From contig CAJMRY010000010.1 of NCBI GenBank assembly GCA_905215935.1, positions 1 through 46,939 of the forward strand: a stretch of DNA of 46,939 bases. Reading direction: 5' to 3'. The position numbers were made by a program, and so were the translations under genes. The notes under the pieces were generated by a model. The model searched no databases and was not told the origin of the DNA. It saw nothing but the letters and a program-made list of their open reading frames with translations. This document shows, piece by piece, positions 1-8,507 of the stretch (the first letter of the stretch is position 1; every line of letters begins with the position of its first letter). Source of the DNA: an uncultured bacterium. Lineage in GTDB: Bacteria; Bacillota; Clostridia; TANB77; CAG-508.

Positions 1-258
1 AAATAAATTTATTTTAATTGCAAATGAATAAAAATATAAAAATAATTTTAAAAAAATTAGAAGAAAATAAAAAGTATTATTAAAATGAAGAATGAAGAGA
101 AAATAAAAAATAAATATAAAATTATATATAATAAATAAAAAAATCAAATAAATTTATTTTAATTGCAAATAAATAAAATTATAAAAATAATTCTAAAAAA
201 TAATTAGAAGAAAATAAAAAATATTATTAAAATAAAAAATAAAGAGAAAATAAATATG
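1..258. repeat. AT-rich direct repeat, two copies with 145-bp period
   Basis: Copy one (about 1-108) and copy two (about 146-258) begin with the same 25 or so bases, then continue with matching blocks interrupted by small indels and A/T substitutions. The two copies sit head to tail with about 37 bases between them. No open frame is convincing in 1-428. The duplication lies just upstream of mnmG, so it may be a decayed leader or part of an AT-rich origin-proximal region; the function is unknown. Confidence 0.7.
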
Positions 259-393
259 AAATTAAATATAATAATTCAGAAATAAAAAAGACTAATAATT
301 AAGACAAAAAACGACAAAAAATGAAAACAAGTGTTGTAAATATAGGCTCTACAAATAATGAGTTGTCAAAAAGATATACAAAACAAAAATTTC

Positions 394-409
394 TGTTTCA
401 CAAAAAACA
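394..409 (+). promoter_or_regulatory. Degenerate parS-like site
   Basis: The 16 bases TGTTTCACAAAAAACA match 13 of 16 positions of the ParB centromere consensus TGTTTCACGTGAAACA. The left half-site is perfect and the right half has lost its central GTG. It lies between the leader repeat and mnmG, about 2.7 kb from parA-parB. parS sites often lie near parAB in Firmicutes, but an A-rich genome can produce the right half by chance. Confidence 0.3.
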
Positions 410-428
410 ACAATAAGGAGGAATAAAA

Positions 429-2300
429 ATGAAATATAATGCAGGAAAATTTGATATTGCAGTAATAGGTGCTGGACATGCAGGATGTGAAGCAGCTTTA
501 GCTGCTTCAAGAATGGGAATGAAAACATTACTTTTTTCTATAAGTTTGGAGGCTGTTGCTAATATGCCATGTAATCCGCACATAGGAGGAAGTAGCAAAG
601 GGCATTTAGTAAGAGAGATAGATGCTCTTGGAGGAGAAATGGGGAAGAATATTGACAAAACATATACACAATTAAAGATGCTTAATAAGTCAAAAGGTCC
701 GGCAGTGTATTCTTTAAGAGCACAAGCTGATAGAAAAAGATATCAGATGGAGATGAAACATACTCTTGAAAGACAAGAGAATCTGTATCTAAAGCAAGCA
801 GAGATTATTGATATTGAAGTCAAAAATGGTAAAGTAAAGTCAGTAACAACCAATATAGGTGCAGTCTATGAAGTTGATGCCATAATATTAGCAACAGGTA
901 CATATTTAAAAGGAAAGATATTTATAGGTGAGAATTCTTTTGAGAGTGGACCAGATGGGGTTTTTCCTTCAATAAAGTTATCTGACAAATTAAAAAGTCT
1001 GGGAATAAATTTAATAAGATTCAAAACAGGAACACCTGCGAGAATAAATAAAAATAGTATAGATTTTTCTAAAATGGAAATACAAAATGGAGATAAAGAA
1101 ATAGAAGCTTTTTCATTTGAAGATTCAATTGATAAAGATATTAAACAATTACCATGCTATTTAACATATACAAATTCAAAAACACACGAGATTATTAGAG
1201 AAAATTTACATAGATCACCACTATATGCAGGCAAAATAGAAGGAACCGGTCCAAGATATTGTCCTTCTATAGAGGATAAAGTTGTAAGATTTAGTGATAA
1301 AGAAAGACATCAGGTCTTTATTGAGCCAATGGGAATAGATACTGATGAAATGTATGTACAGGGAATGAGTTCGTCTTTACCAGAAGATGTACAAATTGCA
1401 ATGTATAGAACATTAGCTGGTTTAGAAAATGCTGAATTTACTAGACCTGCATATGCAATTGAATATGATTGCATTGAACCTTCAGAATTAAAATTATCAT
1501 TAGAACATAAAAGTATAGAAGGGCTGTTTTTTGCAGGACAGATAAATGGTACATCTGGATATGAAGAAGCAGCGTCACAGGGAATTATAGCGGGTATTAA
1601 TGCAGTAATGAAATTAAAAAATAAACAGCCTATTATTTTAGATAGATCACAGGCATATATAGGTGTTTTAATTGATGATATCGTAACAAAAGGAACAAAT
1701 GAGCCATATAGAATGATGACTTCTAGAGCAGAATATAGACTATTATTAAGACAGGATAATGCAGATTTAAGACTAACAGAAATTGGACATGAAGTGGGTT
1801 TAATATCAGATAAGAGATATAAAGCTTTTTTAGAGAAGAAAAAAAATATATATAATGAGATAAATAGAATAAAATCTTTAATAATTAAACCAACAGAGGA
1901 TGTTAATAGATTATTAAAAAAATATAATTCATCTGAAATAACAACGGGTGTTAAAATGTCAGATTTACTAAAAAGAACAGAATTAACATATCAAAATTTA
2001 AGTGAAATTGATAACGATAGACCAGAATTGTCCGAAGTAGAAAAAAAACAGGTAGAAATACAAATAAAATACGAAGGATATATAAGGCTACAAGAGGATC
2101 AAGTAGAAAAATTTAAAAAACTTGAGAAAAAAATACTTAAAGAAGATATTAATTACAATAACATTAAGGGATTGAGAATAGAAGCAAGACAAAAACTAGA
2201 TAAAATAAAACCAAGTTCAGTTGGACAAGCTTCTAGAATATCAGGAGTTTCACCAGCAGATATATCTGTTTTATTAATATATTTAGAGCAAAATAAATAG
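429..2300 (+). CDS. mnmG: tRNA uridine-5-carboxymethylaminomethyl(34) synthesis enzyme MnmG
   Basis: The 623-residue product has the usual MnmG/GidA length. MnmG is the FAD-dependent partner of MnmE and installs the (carboxymethyl)aminomethyl group on U34 of tRNAs reading split codon boxes. Visible marks are the N-terminal dinucleotide-binding motif GAGHAG (14-19), the NPHIGGSSKGH signature near 50, the FAGQINGTSGYEEAA segment near 370 and the C-terminal helical tail EARQKL...RISGVSPADISVL used for MnmE and tRNA contact. A clear AAGGAGG precedes the ATG. The gene is eight bases upstream of rsmG, the standard Firmicutes order. No anomaly was seen; its CGG triplets all fall out of frame. Confidence 0.97.
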   Translation: MKYNAGKFDIAVIGAGHAGCEAALAASRMGMKTLLFSISLEAVANMPCNPHIGGSSKGHLVREIDALGGEMGKNIDKTYTQLKMLNKSKGPAVYSLRAQADRKRYQMEMKHTLERQENLYLKQAEIIDIEVKNGKVKSVTTNIGAVYEVDAIILATGTYLKGKIFIGENSFESGPDGVFPSIKLSDKLKSLGINLIRFKTGTPARINKNSIDFSKMEIQNGDKEIEAFSFEDSIDKDIKQLPCYLTYTNSKTHEIIRENLHRSPLYAGKIEGTGPRYCPSIEDKVVRFSDKERHQVFIEPMGIDTDEMYVQGMSSSLPEDVQIAMYRTLAGLENAEFTRPAYAIEYDCIEPSELKLSLEHKSIEGLFFAGQINGTSGYEEAASQGIIAGINAVMKLKNKQPIILDRSQAYIGVLIDDIVTKGTNEPYRMMTSRAEYRLLLRQDNADLRLTEIGHEVGLISDKRYKAFLEKKKNIYNEINRIKSLIIKPTEDVNRLLKKYNSSEITTGVKMSDLLKRTELTYQNLSEIDNDRPELSEVEKKQVEIQIKYEGYIRLQEDQVEKFKKLEKKILKEDINYNNIKGLRIEARQKLDKIKPSSVGQASRISGVSPADISVLLIYLEQNK

Positions 2301-2308
2301 GAGGAAAT

Positions 2309-3025
2309 ATGATAAAAGAAGAGTTTTATATAAAAATGAAAAATTTTAGTAATAGTATTAATATTAAAATAACAGAAAATCAAATAGAAAAGTTTTATAT
2401 ATACATGAATACATTATTAGAATGGAATAAAAAAATAAATTTGACAGCTATTGAAGATGAAGATGAAATAATTTTAAAACATTTCATTGATTCTTTAACT
2501 ATACAAGAATATATAAAAGACGCTAAGAATTTAATTGATATTGGTACTGGAGCTGGATTTCCAGGAATTCCTATTGCTATATTAAATAATAATATTGATA
2601 TTACTTTATTAGATTCATTAAATAAGAGAATCAATTTCCTAAATATTATTATTCAGAAAATAAAATTAACTAATGTTATAGCAATACATGGAAGGGCAGA
2701 AGATATTGCAAAATTAAAAATATATAGAGGAAAATATGATATTGTTACTTCAAGAGCAGTTGCTCCATTTAATATTCTACTAGAATATATGTTACCATTT
2801 AACAAATTAAATGGTAAGACAATATCAATGAAAGGATCTAATATTGAAGAAATAGAAAATTCAAGCAATGCATTAAATAAATTAGGTGGTGAAATTGATA
2901 GGGTAGAAAGGATATTTTTACCCAATACAGATATACAAAGAAATATAGTTATTGTAAATAAAATAAAAGAAACTCCAAATAAATATCCAAGAAAGGCAGG
3001 GGTTCCCAAAAAAGAACCATTATAA
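2309..3025 (+). CDS. rsmG: 16S rRNA (guanine(527)-N(7))-methyltransferase RsmG
   Basis: The 238-residue class I SAM methyltransferase methylates G527 of 16S rRNA. The SAM-binding loop is DIGTGAGFPGIPIAI (about 75-89), preceded by a conserved WNKKINLTAI segment. The C-terminus KYPRKAGVPKKEPL is the family's signature ending. It starts with ATG after AGGAGG and follows mnmG by eight bases, so the two are very likely cotranscribed. Length and motifs are normal. Confidence 0.97.
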   Translation: MIKEEFYIKMKNFSNSINIKITENQIEKFYIYMNTLLEWNKKINLTAIEDEDEIILKHFIDSLTIQEYIKDAKNLIDIGTGAGFPGIPIAILNNNIDITLLDSLNKRINFLNIIIQKIKLTNVIAIHGRAEDIAKLKIYRGKYDIVTSRAVAPFNILLEYMLPFNKLNGKTISMKGSNIEEIENSSNALNKLGGEIDRVERIFLPNTDIQRNIVIVNKIKETPNKYPRKAGVPKKEPL

Positions 3026-3066
3026 ATATAATAATAAAAATATTAACAAAATGTTGTCAAAATTCA

Positions 3067-3095
3067 TTGACATATTTCATATATTTTTATATCAT
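3067..3095 (+). promoter_or_regulatory. SigA-type promoter of parA-parB
   Basis: A perfect -35 TTGACA (3067-3072) is followed after 17 bases by TATCAT (3090-3095). It lies between rsmG and the parA ribosome binding site. It also explains why a longer parA reading frame starting at 3067 is not real: that TTG is part of the -35 box. Confidence 0.7.
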
Positions 3096-3129
3096 TATTA
3101 TATCAAATTTTATAATGGAGGAAATTAAA

Positions 3130-3921
3130 TTGGGAAAAATTGTATCTGTAGCAAATCAAAAGGGTGGAGTAGGAAAAACTACTACTTCAGTCAGTTTAAG
3201 CGCTATTCTAGCTAAAAAAGGAAAAAAAGTTTTAATGATTGATATGGACCCACAAGGAAATGGGACAAGTGGTTTAGGAATAGATAAAAATGTAAAGTTT
3301 TCGGTATATGATGTTATAATAGATGAAGTTGAAATCGAGAATACAATTCAAAAAGCAGAAATAGATAATTTAGATGTTTGTCCATCTAATATTAATTTAG
3401 CAGGTGCAGAAGTTGAATTGGTAGATATGGAAGAAAGAGAAAAAAGATTAAAAGTTAAATTAGATAAGATTAAAGATAAATATGATTATATAATTATAGA
3501 TTGTCCTCCATCATTAGGATTAGTTACATTAAATGCTTTTACAGCTTCTGATAGTGTACTTATTCCTGTACAATGTGAATACTATGCACTTGAGGGGTTA
3601 GGACAATTAATTAATACAATTAATTTGGTGAAAAAACACTTGAACAAAAGTTTGTATATAGAAGGAGCACTTCTAACAATGTATGATGCTAGAACTAATT
3701 TATCAAATCAAGTTGTTAAAGAAGTAAAAAGATACTTTGAAGATAAAGTTTATAAGGTGGTAATACCAAGAAATATCAAATTAAGTGAGGCCCCAAGTTA
3801 TGGAATGCCAATTACATTATACGATAAACGATCTAAAGGTGCAAAATGTTATGAAAAACTAGCAAAGGAATTTATGAAGATTAATGATACTGAGCAAAAG
3901 GCTAAACATATGAAAGATTAA
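3130..3921 (+). CDS. parA: Chromosome-partitioning ATPase ParA/Soj
   Basis: The 263-residue ParA/MinD-type ATPase acts with ParB and parS in origin segregation. The deviant Walker A KGGVGKTT is within the first 20 residues, followed by the DMDPQGN switch motif and the IIIDCPPSLGL Walker B region. The C-terminal RNIKLSEAPSYG and DKRSKGA segments are typical of Soj. I chose the TTG at 3130 because GGAGG (3117-3121) lies eight bases upstream; upstream in-frame starts fall in the promoter or inside this site. The DKRSKGA arginine is encoded by CGA, showing CGA is still arginine here. parB follows after 32 bases. Confidence 0.95.
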   Translation: MGKIVSVANQKGGVGKTTTSVSLSAILAKKGKKVLMIDMDPQGNGTSGLGIDKNVKFSVYDVIIDEVEIENTIQKAEIDNLDVCPSNINLAGAEVELVDMEEREKRLKVKLDKIKDKYDYIIIDCPPSLGLVTLNAFTASDSVLIPVQCEYYALEGLGQLINTINLVKKHLNKSLYIEGALLTMYDARTNLSNQVVKEVKRYFEDKVYKVVIPRNIKLSEAPSYGMPITLYDKRSKGAKCYEKLAKEFMKINDTEQKAKHMKD

Positions 3922-3953
3922 CACAGATAATATAAATAGCAAGGAGGATTAAA

Positions 3954-4815
3954 ATGAATAAAAAAACAGGTCTTGGAAAAGGTTTAAATGCATTATTTGC
4001 AGATGCCCCTATAATTGAAAAAGATGAAGAAGATATACTACAAAGTGATAATGAATCAATACAAAAAATAAAATTGATAAATATAGAACCTAATAGAAAT
4101 CAACCAAGAAGAATTTTTGATGAGGAAAGTATTGGTGAATTGGCAGAGTCTATTAAGAGATATGGTTTAATACAACCAATTGTTGTTACTAAAAAAGATG
4201 ACTATTACCAAATAATTGCAGGAGAAAGAAGATGGAGAGCATCAAAAAAAGCCCGGATTGGTTGAGGTTCCATGTATAATTAGAGAAGAAGACGAAAGAA
4301 GAAATAAAGAAATTGCTTTAATAGAAAATATTCAAAGACAAGATTTAAATCCTATAGAAAAGGCTAAAGGATTTAAACAACTAATGGATGAATATGGGAT
4401 GACACAGATGCAATTATCTGAGGCAATAGGTATAAGTAGAAGTGCTGTTGCAAATACTGTTAGAATTTTAAATTTAGATGAAAGAGTTATAAATTTAGCG
4501 TTAGAGGGTAAACTTACAGAGGGACATTGTAGATCTTTGATGTCTATAGTAGATGGTGAAAAACAATATGAAATGGCATTGCAGATTATAAATACAGGTG
4601 ATAGTGTAAGAGATATAGAGAGAAAAGTAAAAAATACGAAACAATTAAAGAAAAAGGATCAAAAATATGAGGCTATTTTTAAAGACATAGAAGAATCATT
4701 TAGTGGATTTTTCGGATCACCAGTAAAATTAAATGCAGGAAAAAGAAAAGGAAAAATTATAATTGAATACGCTTCAAATGAAGATTTAGAGAGAATATTA
4801 GATTTAATTAAGTAA
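3954..4815 (+). CDS. parB: Chromosome-partitioning protein ParB/Spo0J, needs one +1 shift at CGGA
   Basis: ParB binds parS and spreads along DNA as a CTP-dependent clamp. The zero frame encodes 100 residues from LGKGLNALF through the ParB box GERRWRASKKA, then meets CGG at 4254-4256 and would stop three codons later. Skipping one base gives glycine 101 and the normal continuation LVEVPCIIR, then ALIENIQRQDLNPIEKA and the helix-turn-helix. The total is 286 residues, the usual length. GERRWRA-x-x-x-AG is the family consensus, so glycine at the junction is expected. Everything after the shift is well conserved, so decay is unlikely. An A7 run lies just upstream here but not at the other sites. 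The RBS is AAGGAGG. Confidence 0.93.
4254..4257 (+). other. CGGA +1 recoding site in parB
   Basis: Zero-frame codon 101 is CGG, preceded by GCC. Reading continues as GGA (4255-4257) and then TTG GTT GAG, restoring ParB. Without the shift the frame ends at a TGA three codons on. Confidence 0.85.
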
Positions 4816-4844
4816 ATTTAGTTCACATATGAGAAAGGACTTTT

Positions 4845-5339
4845 ATGAATATTATTAATAATTTTTTAAATAATAATTATATTACAATCGTTTTATTATT
4901 TATAAATATAATAATTTTTATATTATATTCTAGCAGTTATATAAAGTTAAATAAATATAAAAAAAACAATGAATTAATAATGAAAAAGATAGGTAATGGA
5001 AGAGATATTTTAGAACTATTAAGAGATAATAATAAAAAGATAGAAGATATAGAATTGATTAATAAAGAGATAAAGAGTTATATAGAAAAGGTAGATAATA
5101 AAACAGACAATTGTATGCAAAAAATTGGTTTTGTTAGATATAACGCTTTTAAGGATACAGGAAGTAATCTCAGTTTTGCATTAGCTATATTGAATAGAAA
5201 CAATACAGGAATTATTTTAAATGGAATATATTCAAGAGAAACATCTAATATATATGCAAAGTCGGTTGAGAATGGAAAATGCGAATATAGGCTATCTGAA
5301 GAAGAAAATATAGCTTTGAATGAAGCTTTACAAAAATAA
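4845..5339 (+). CDS. DUF4446 family membrane-anchored protein
   Basis: The 164-residue protein has one N-terminal transmembrane helix (about 8-28), a helical, charged middle with coiled-coil character (about 40-88) and a conserved C-terminal half containing IGFVRYNAFKDTGSNLSFALA and GIYSRE. This matches DUF4446, a clostridial family found next to parB; its function is unknown. It starts at ATG after AAAGGA, 30 bases after parB, and is followed by a terminator, so it is probably the last gene of the parAB operon. Confidence 0.85.
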   Translation: MNIINNFLNNNYITIVLLFINIIIFILYSSSYIKLNKYKKNNELIMKKIGNGRDILELLRDNNKKIEDIELINKEIKSYIEKVDNKTDNCMQKIGFVRYNAFKDTGSNLSFALAILNRNNTGIILNGIYSRETSNIYAKSVENGKCEYRLSEEENIALNEALQK

Positions 5340-5344
5340 TGAAT

Positions 5345-5379
5345 AAAAAGTATATTGATGAAAATTTAATATGCTTTTT
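5345..5379 (+). terminator. Rho-independent terminator after the DUF4446 gene
   Basis: A 12-bp stem (5345-5356 with 5368-5379, one G-T pair) runs into a T-tract. It ends the parA-parB-DUF4446 unit. Confidence 0.75.
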
Positions 5380-5569
5380 TTATTATTTTTATAAGATACA
5401 AATATATGTAAAGAATAATATATAAAATAAAAGGGTAGAATATAATTAGAAAAAATAACATTAATTATAAATATATCATACTAAAATTTATAGAAATAAT
5501 AGACTAAAATAATAAAAAAATGAAAGTATATAATATATAAAAAAATATATAATTTATTAAAGATTACTA

Positions 5570-5599
5570 TTGACAATTAGGTTAATAATGTGCTAATAT
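5570..5599 (+). promoter_or_regulatory. Promoter of the serine tRNA pair
   Basis: TTGACA (5570-5575), an 18-base spacer and an extended -10 TGCTAATAT (-10 hexamer 5594-5599) lie 17 bases before the first tRNA. The 5380-5569 stretch upstream is AT-rich with nothing recognisable. Confidence 0.75.
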
Positions 5600-5616
5600 A
5601 TATGTGTTGTATATTT

Positions 5617-5708
<92 letters not shown>

Positions 5709-5761
5709 AATAATATTCGGAAGTTGGTTTAAGAAATTCTAACTTCCGTATTAAAATATAA

Positions 5762-5853
5762 GGAGAATTACCCAAGTGGTTGAAGGGGACAGTTTGCTAA
5801 ACTGTTAGGGTTCGTTTAGGGCCGCGAGGGTTCAAATCCCTCATTCTCCGCCA
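5762..5853 (+). tRNA. tRNA-Ser (anticodon GCU)
   Basis: A second class II tRNA 53 bases downstream, with acceptor GGAGAAT/ATTCTCC, a long variable arm, GTTCAAATC and encoded CCA. The anticodon loop TTGCTAA gives GCU. It probably shares the upstream promoter and the terminator that follows. Confidence 0.95.
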
Positions 5854-5860
5854 AAAAAAA

Positions 5861-5892
5861 AAAGACAATAGAATTTATTCTATTGTCTTTTT
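5861..5892. terminator. Terminator after the serine tRNAs
   Basis: A 13-bp perfect stem (5861-5873 with 5878-5890) with a four-base loop, an A-run before it and a T-run after it. It ends the tRNA unit and could also work on the minus strand for the convergent kinase gene. Confidence 0.85.
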
Positions 5893-6027
5893 ACATATAT
5901 AAGTTTTTACAGCTATTGTTATAGTTAAAAAATAAAAAATGAAAATGAAAATGGTATATTTCATACTGATAATATATTTAATTATTATGCAATATTGCTT
6001 AATATATTTATAAATTTATGATGTTAT

Positions 6028-6933
6028 TTAATTAATATATTTTATTAAAGTATCGCACATATTTATATTGTATTTAATATACTGTGAATTATAGCCATCT
6101 TTTATATAAAAGATAGTCTTAGTAATTACTGTAATATATAATGCTTTATATATTATAGTAGTATCTTCATTTATATATTTTGATATTGAATGTACTAATT
6201 CGTTTAATAACTCTGCGTTTCCATCTGCTAATTCTAGCTCTGCTCTGATAAACTGAGATGTTTCTAGTACTTTTTCTCCAACTATTCCATGAGGATCTAT
6301 TACTTTCCAGCCATTTTGACATTTTAATATATTTCTGTGCTGTAAATCATCATGTAAAACGTATTTAGGCAGATTTTTATTACTTATATCTTTATATATT
6401 TCCAGTGCTCTAGAAACATAGTTGAACATATCAGCATTAATAATTAGATTTTGTTTAGCATCATTTATTTTTTCTATTAATATACTATCGTAATTATTAA
6501 AATTTTCTAGATGTATATTTGAAGTAGTAAAACTATTTACTATATCACAAAATATTTTTATTCTTTTTTCCCTATTTTGTAATGTATTTAAGCAGTATCC
6601 AGGATTAATTCTTTCTAAAAGGATGACTCTATCTTCAATATTATAATAATAACATTTAGCCATATAATTAGATGAAAAGTATTTAAAAAATCTGATTTCA
6701 TCTATAGAAATTTTGCTGGGAGAGTTTATTTTAAGGACAACATCACCGTATTTTTTTGAATTAGCAGTTAATACTATATTCATAGTTAAATTATCTACTA
6801 AATTTAAATTTGATAATTGAAACATTTTTGTGTACTTATTTATTATCATATTTATATTGTCTAACCAATCTTTTCCACATAAATTATATCTATTAATAAT
6901 TTTATTTTTAAATTCTGTTGGTAAATCTATCAT
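6028..6933 (-). CDS. APH(6)/hydroxyurea-type small-molecule kinase
   Basis: The 301-residue protein has the fold marks of the aminoglycoside/hydroxyurea phosphotransferase family (PF04655): a candidate ATP-binding lysine in VVLKI (about 68), the catalytic loop HDDLQHRN (194-201; the family has HGDLHxxN) and the metal-binding VIDPHGIVGE (212-220). Such enzymes phosphorylate streptomycin or related hydroxyl compounds. Whether this copy gives resistance or has a housekeeping substrate cannot be told. ATG after GGAG. It is a single gene, convergent with the tRNA-Ser unit and divergent from the patatin gene. Confidence 0.75.
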   Translation of the reverse strand: MIDLPTEFKNKIINRYNLCGKDWLDNINMIINKYTKMFQLSNLNLVDNLTMNIVLTANSKKYGDVVLKINSPSKISIDEIRFFKYFSSNYMAKCYYYNIEDRVILLERINPGYCLNTLQNREKRIKIFCDIVNSFTTSNIHLENFNNYDSILIEKINDAKQNLIINADMFNYVSRALEIYKDISNKNLPKYVLHDDLQHRNILKCQNGWKVIDPHGIVGEKVLETSQFIRAELELADGNAELLNELVHSISKYINEDTTIIYKALYITVITKTIFYIKDGYNSQYIKYNINMCDTLIKYIN

Positions 6934-7144
6934 TTAACTCCGTGCTCCTTAAATATATTTTTATCAGTTTAATATATAATATCTATATTTGTAAAGTAAA
7001 TATAAATAAAATGTGAGAAAATATTAAAAATAATTAATTGAAATATTGTATAAAAGAATGATTCTCTTAGGGAAATAGTTATTATAGATTTTATTAGTAA
7101 TAAATTTTATTAATAATAAATATTAATAAAATAGGAGGGGATTT

Positions 7145-8021
7145 ATGAAATTAGGATTATGCTTATCACGGAGGAGGAGTAAAGGGAGCAGCACATATAG
7201 GAGTATTAAAGGCTTTTGAGGAAGAAAAAATAGGGTTTAATTATATATCTGGGACTTCTTCAGGGAGTATAGTTGCATCATTATATGCTATGGGATATTC
7301 TTCTGACGAGATTTATACAATATTTAAAAAATATTGCAAACAAATTAAGTTTCTTGATTTAAGAAATATATTAAAAAGTGTTCTTGATATTTTTATAAAA
7401 AATAAATTTACGATGGATGGATTAAATAGTGGAAGAAAATTAGAAAAAATAATGGAGAAAACATGTAATGAAAAAAACATAGGTAATATTTCAGAAATAA
7501 AAAAATGTTTATTAATACCAAGTGTAGATTTAAATAGTGGAGAAATATATATTTTTTCTTCTTGTAATAAAAATACAAGGAATTATTCGGATAAAATAAT
7601 TTATATTAATAATATAGAAATATGGAAGGCTGTCAGAGCGAGTTGTAGTTATCCTGGTGTTTTTTCACCATATAAATATAAATCTACTGAATTAATAGAT
7701 GGAGGCATTAGAGAAAATATTCCTTGGAAAGAATTAAAGGAAATTGGTGTAGATAAGGTTATTAGTGTAGTATTTTCAAAGAATAAAAAAGGAAAAAATG
7801 GAAAAAATATAATTGATGTTATAGATAATTCATTAGACATACTATGTCATGAATTATCTGTATATGAGCTTCAAGGAGCAGATGATATAATTGATATTAA
7901 TACAGATGATGTTTCATTATTAGATTATAAAAAAATAGATTATTTATATGAGAAAGGATATAAGCATGGTAAAGAGTATATAAAAAATAGAAAACAACAA
8001 TTAATTAATATAATAAATTAA
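7145..8021 (+). CDS. Patatin-like phospholipase (RssA/YlbK type), needs one +1 shift at CGGA
   Basis: With one skipped base the gene gives 291 residues with the complete patatin signature: oxyanion-hole SGGGVKGAAHIG (8-19), nucleophile elbow GTSSG (36-40, Ser38) and catalytic aspartate in DGG (185-187). The ATG at 7145 follows AGGAGGGG. The zero frame runs eight codons, MKLGLCLS, then hits CGG (7169-7171) and ends 16 codons later. Gly9 of the oxyanion hole is produced exactly at the shift. A shorter reading from 7290 would lack the GGG loop and nucleophile and cannot be an active lipase, so the shifted reading is much preferred. Confidence 0.87.
7169..7172 (+). other. CGGA +1 recoding site in the patatin gene
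   Basis: Zero-frame codon 9 is CGG after TCA. Reading GGA at 7170-7172 restores the GGGxKG motif. There is no homopolymer or slippery run before the site. Confidence 0.85.
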
Positions 8022-8450
8022 TATATTATTTTAATAATTATCAAATAATAAAATAGATTAGAAATATAGTTAAATACGAAAAAAAAATATATTAAATTAA
8101 GTTGATGATAAATGTAAAAATATAATATAAATATTTATTTCCTAAATTAGGCGTTTGAACGATATAATATGTAAGTAGTGCTTTATAAATATTTTATAAT
8201 TTACTTTTTAAATATTTGTTATTTTTTCGATAGTGTATAAGGGGTTAAATAATACAAAATAATATTTTTATATAGAATATAAAAAATAAATATAAAATAA
8301 AAAGTGAAGCTAATTATATTTATTTTTTATGCTAGAAAAATTTAAAAAAAATGAGATTTGAATTAAATTTAATATAATAATATTGTTTTAAGTACTAATT
8401 AAATGTAAAGTGGTATATTATATGAACATCATAATTATACAAAATAATAA
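8022..8450. other. AT-rich intergenic stretch, nothing recognised
   Basis: Very AT-rich DNA between the convergent patatin and activase genes. No open frame, tRNA or convincing stem was seen before the terminator at 8451. Confidence 0.5.
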
Positions 8451-8482
8451 AATAGCAGAGTATTATGAAATGCTCTGCTATT
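8451..8482 (-). terminator. Terminator of the activase-related gene
   Basis: A 10-bp perfect stem AATAGCAGAG/CTCTGCTATT with a 12-base loop lies 26 bases past the minus-strand stop. On the minus strand it is followed by a T-rich tail. Confidence 0.8.
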
Positions 8483-8507
8483 CTATTATTAAATTATATT
8501 CAAATGA

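Noticed and set aside
3067..3129. Longer parA start at 3067
   Set aside because: That TTG is the -35 box of the promoter, and a GGAGG stands at the right distance before the TTG at 3130.
4245..4260. Slippage on the A7 run upstream of the parB site as the cause of the frame change
   Set aside because: It could explain parB alone, but the other nine sites have no homopolymer before CGG, and one common cause is simpler.
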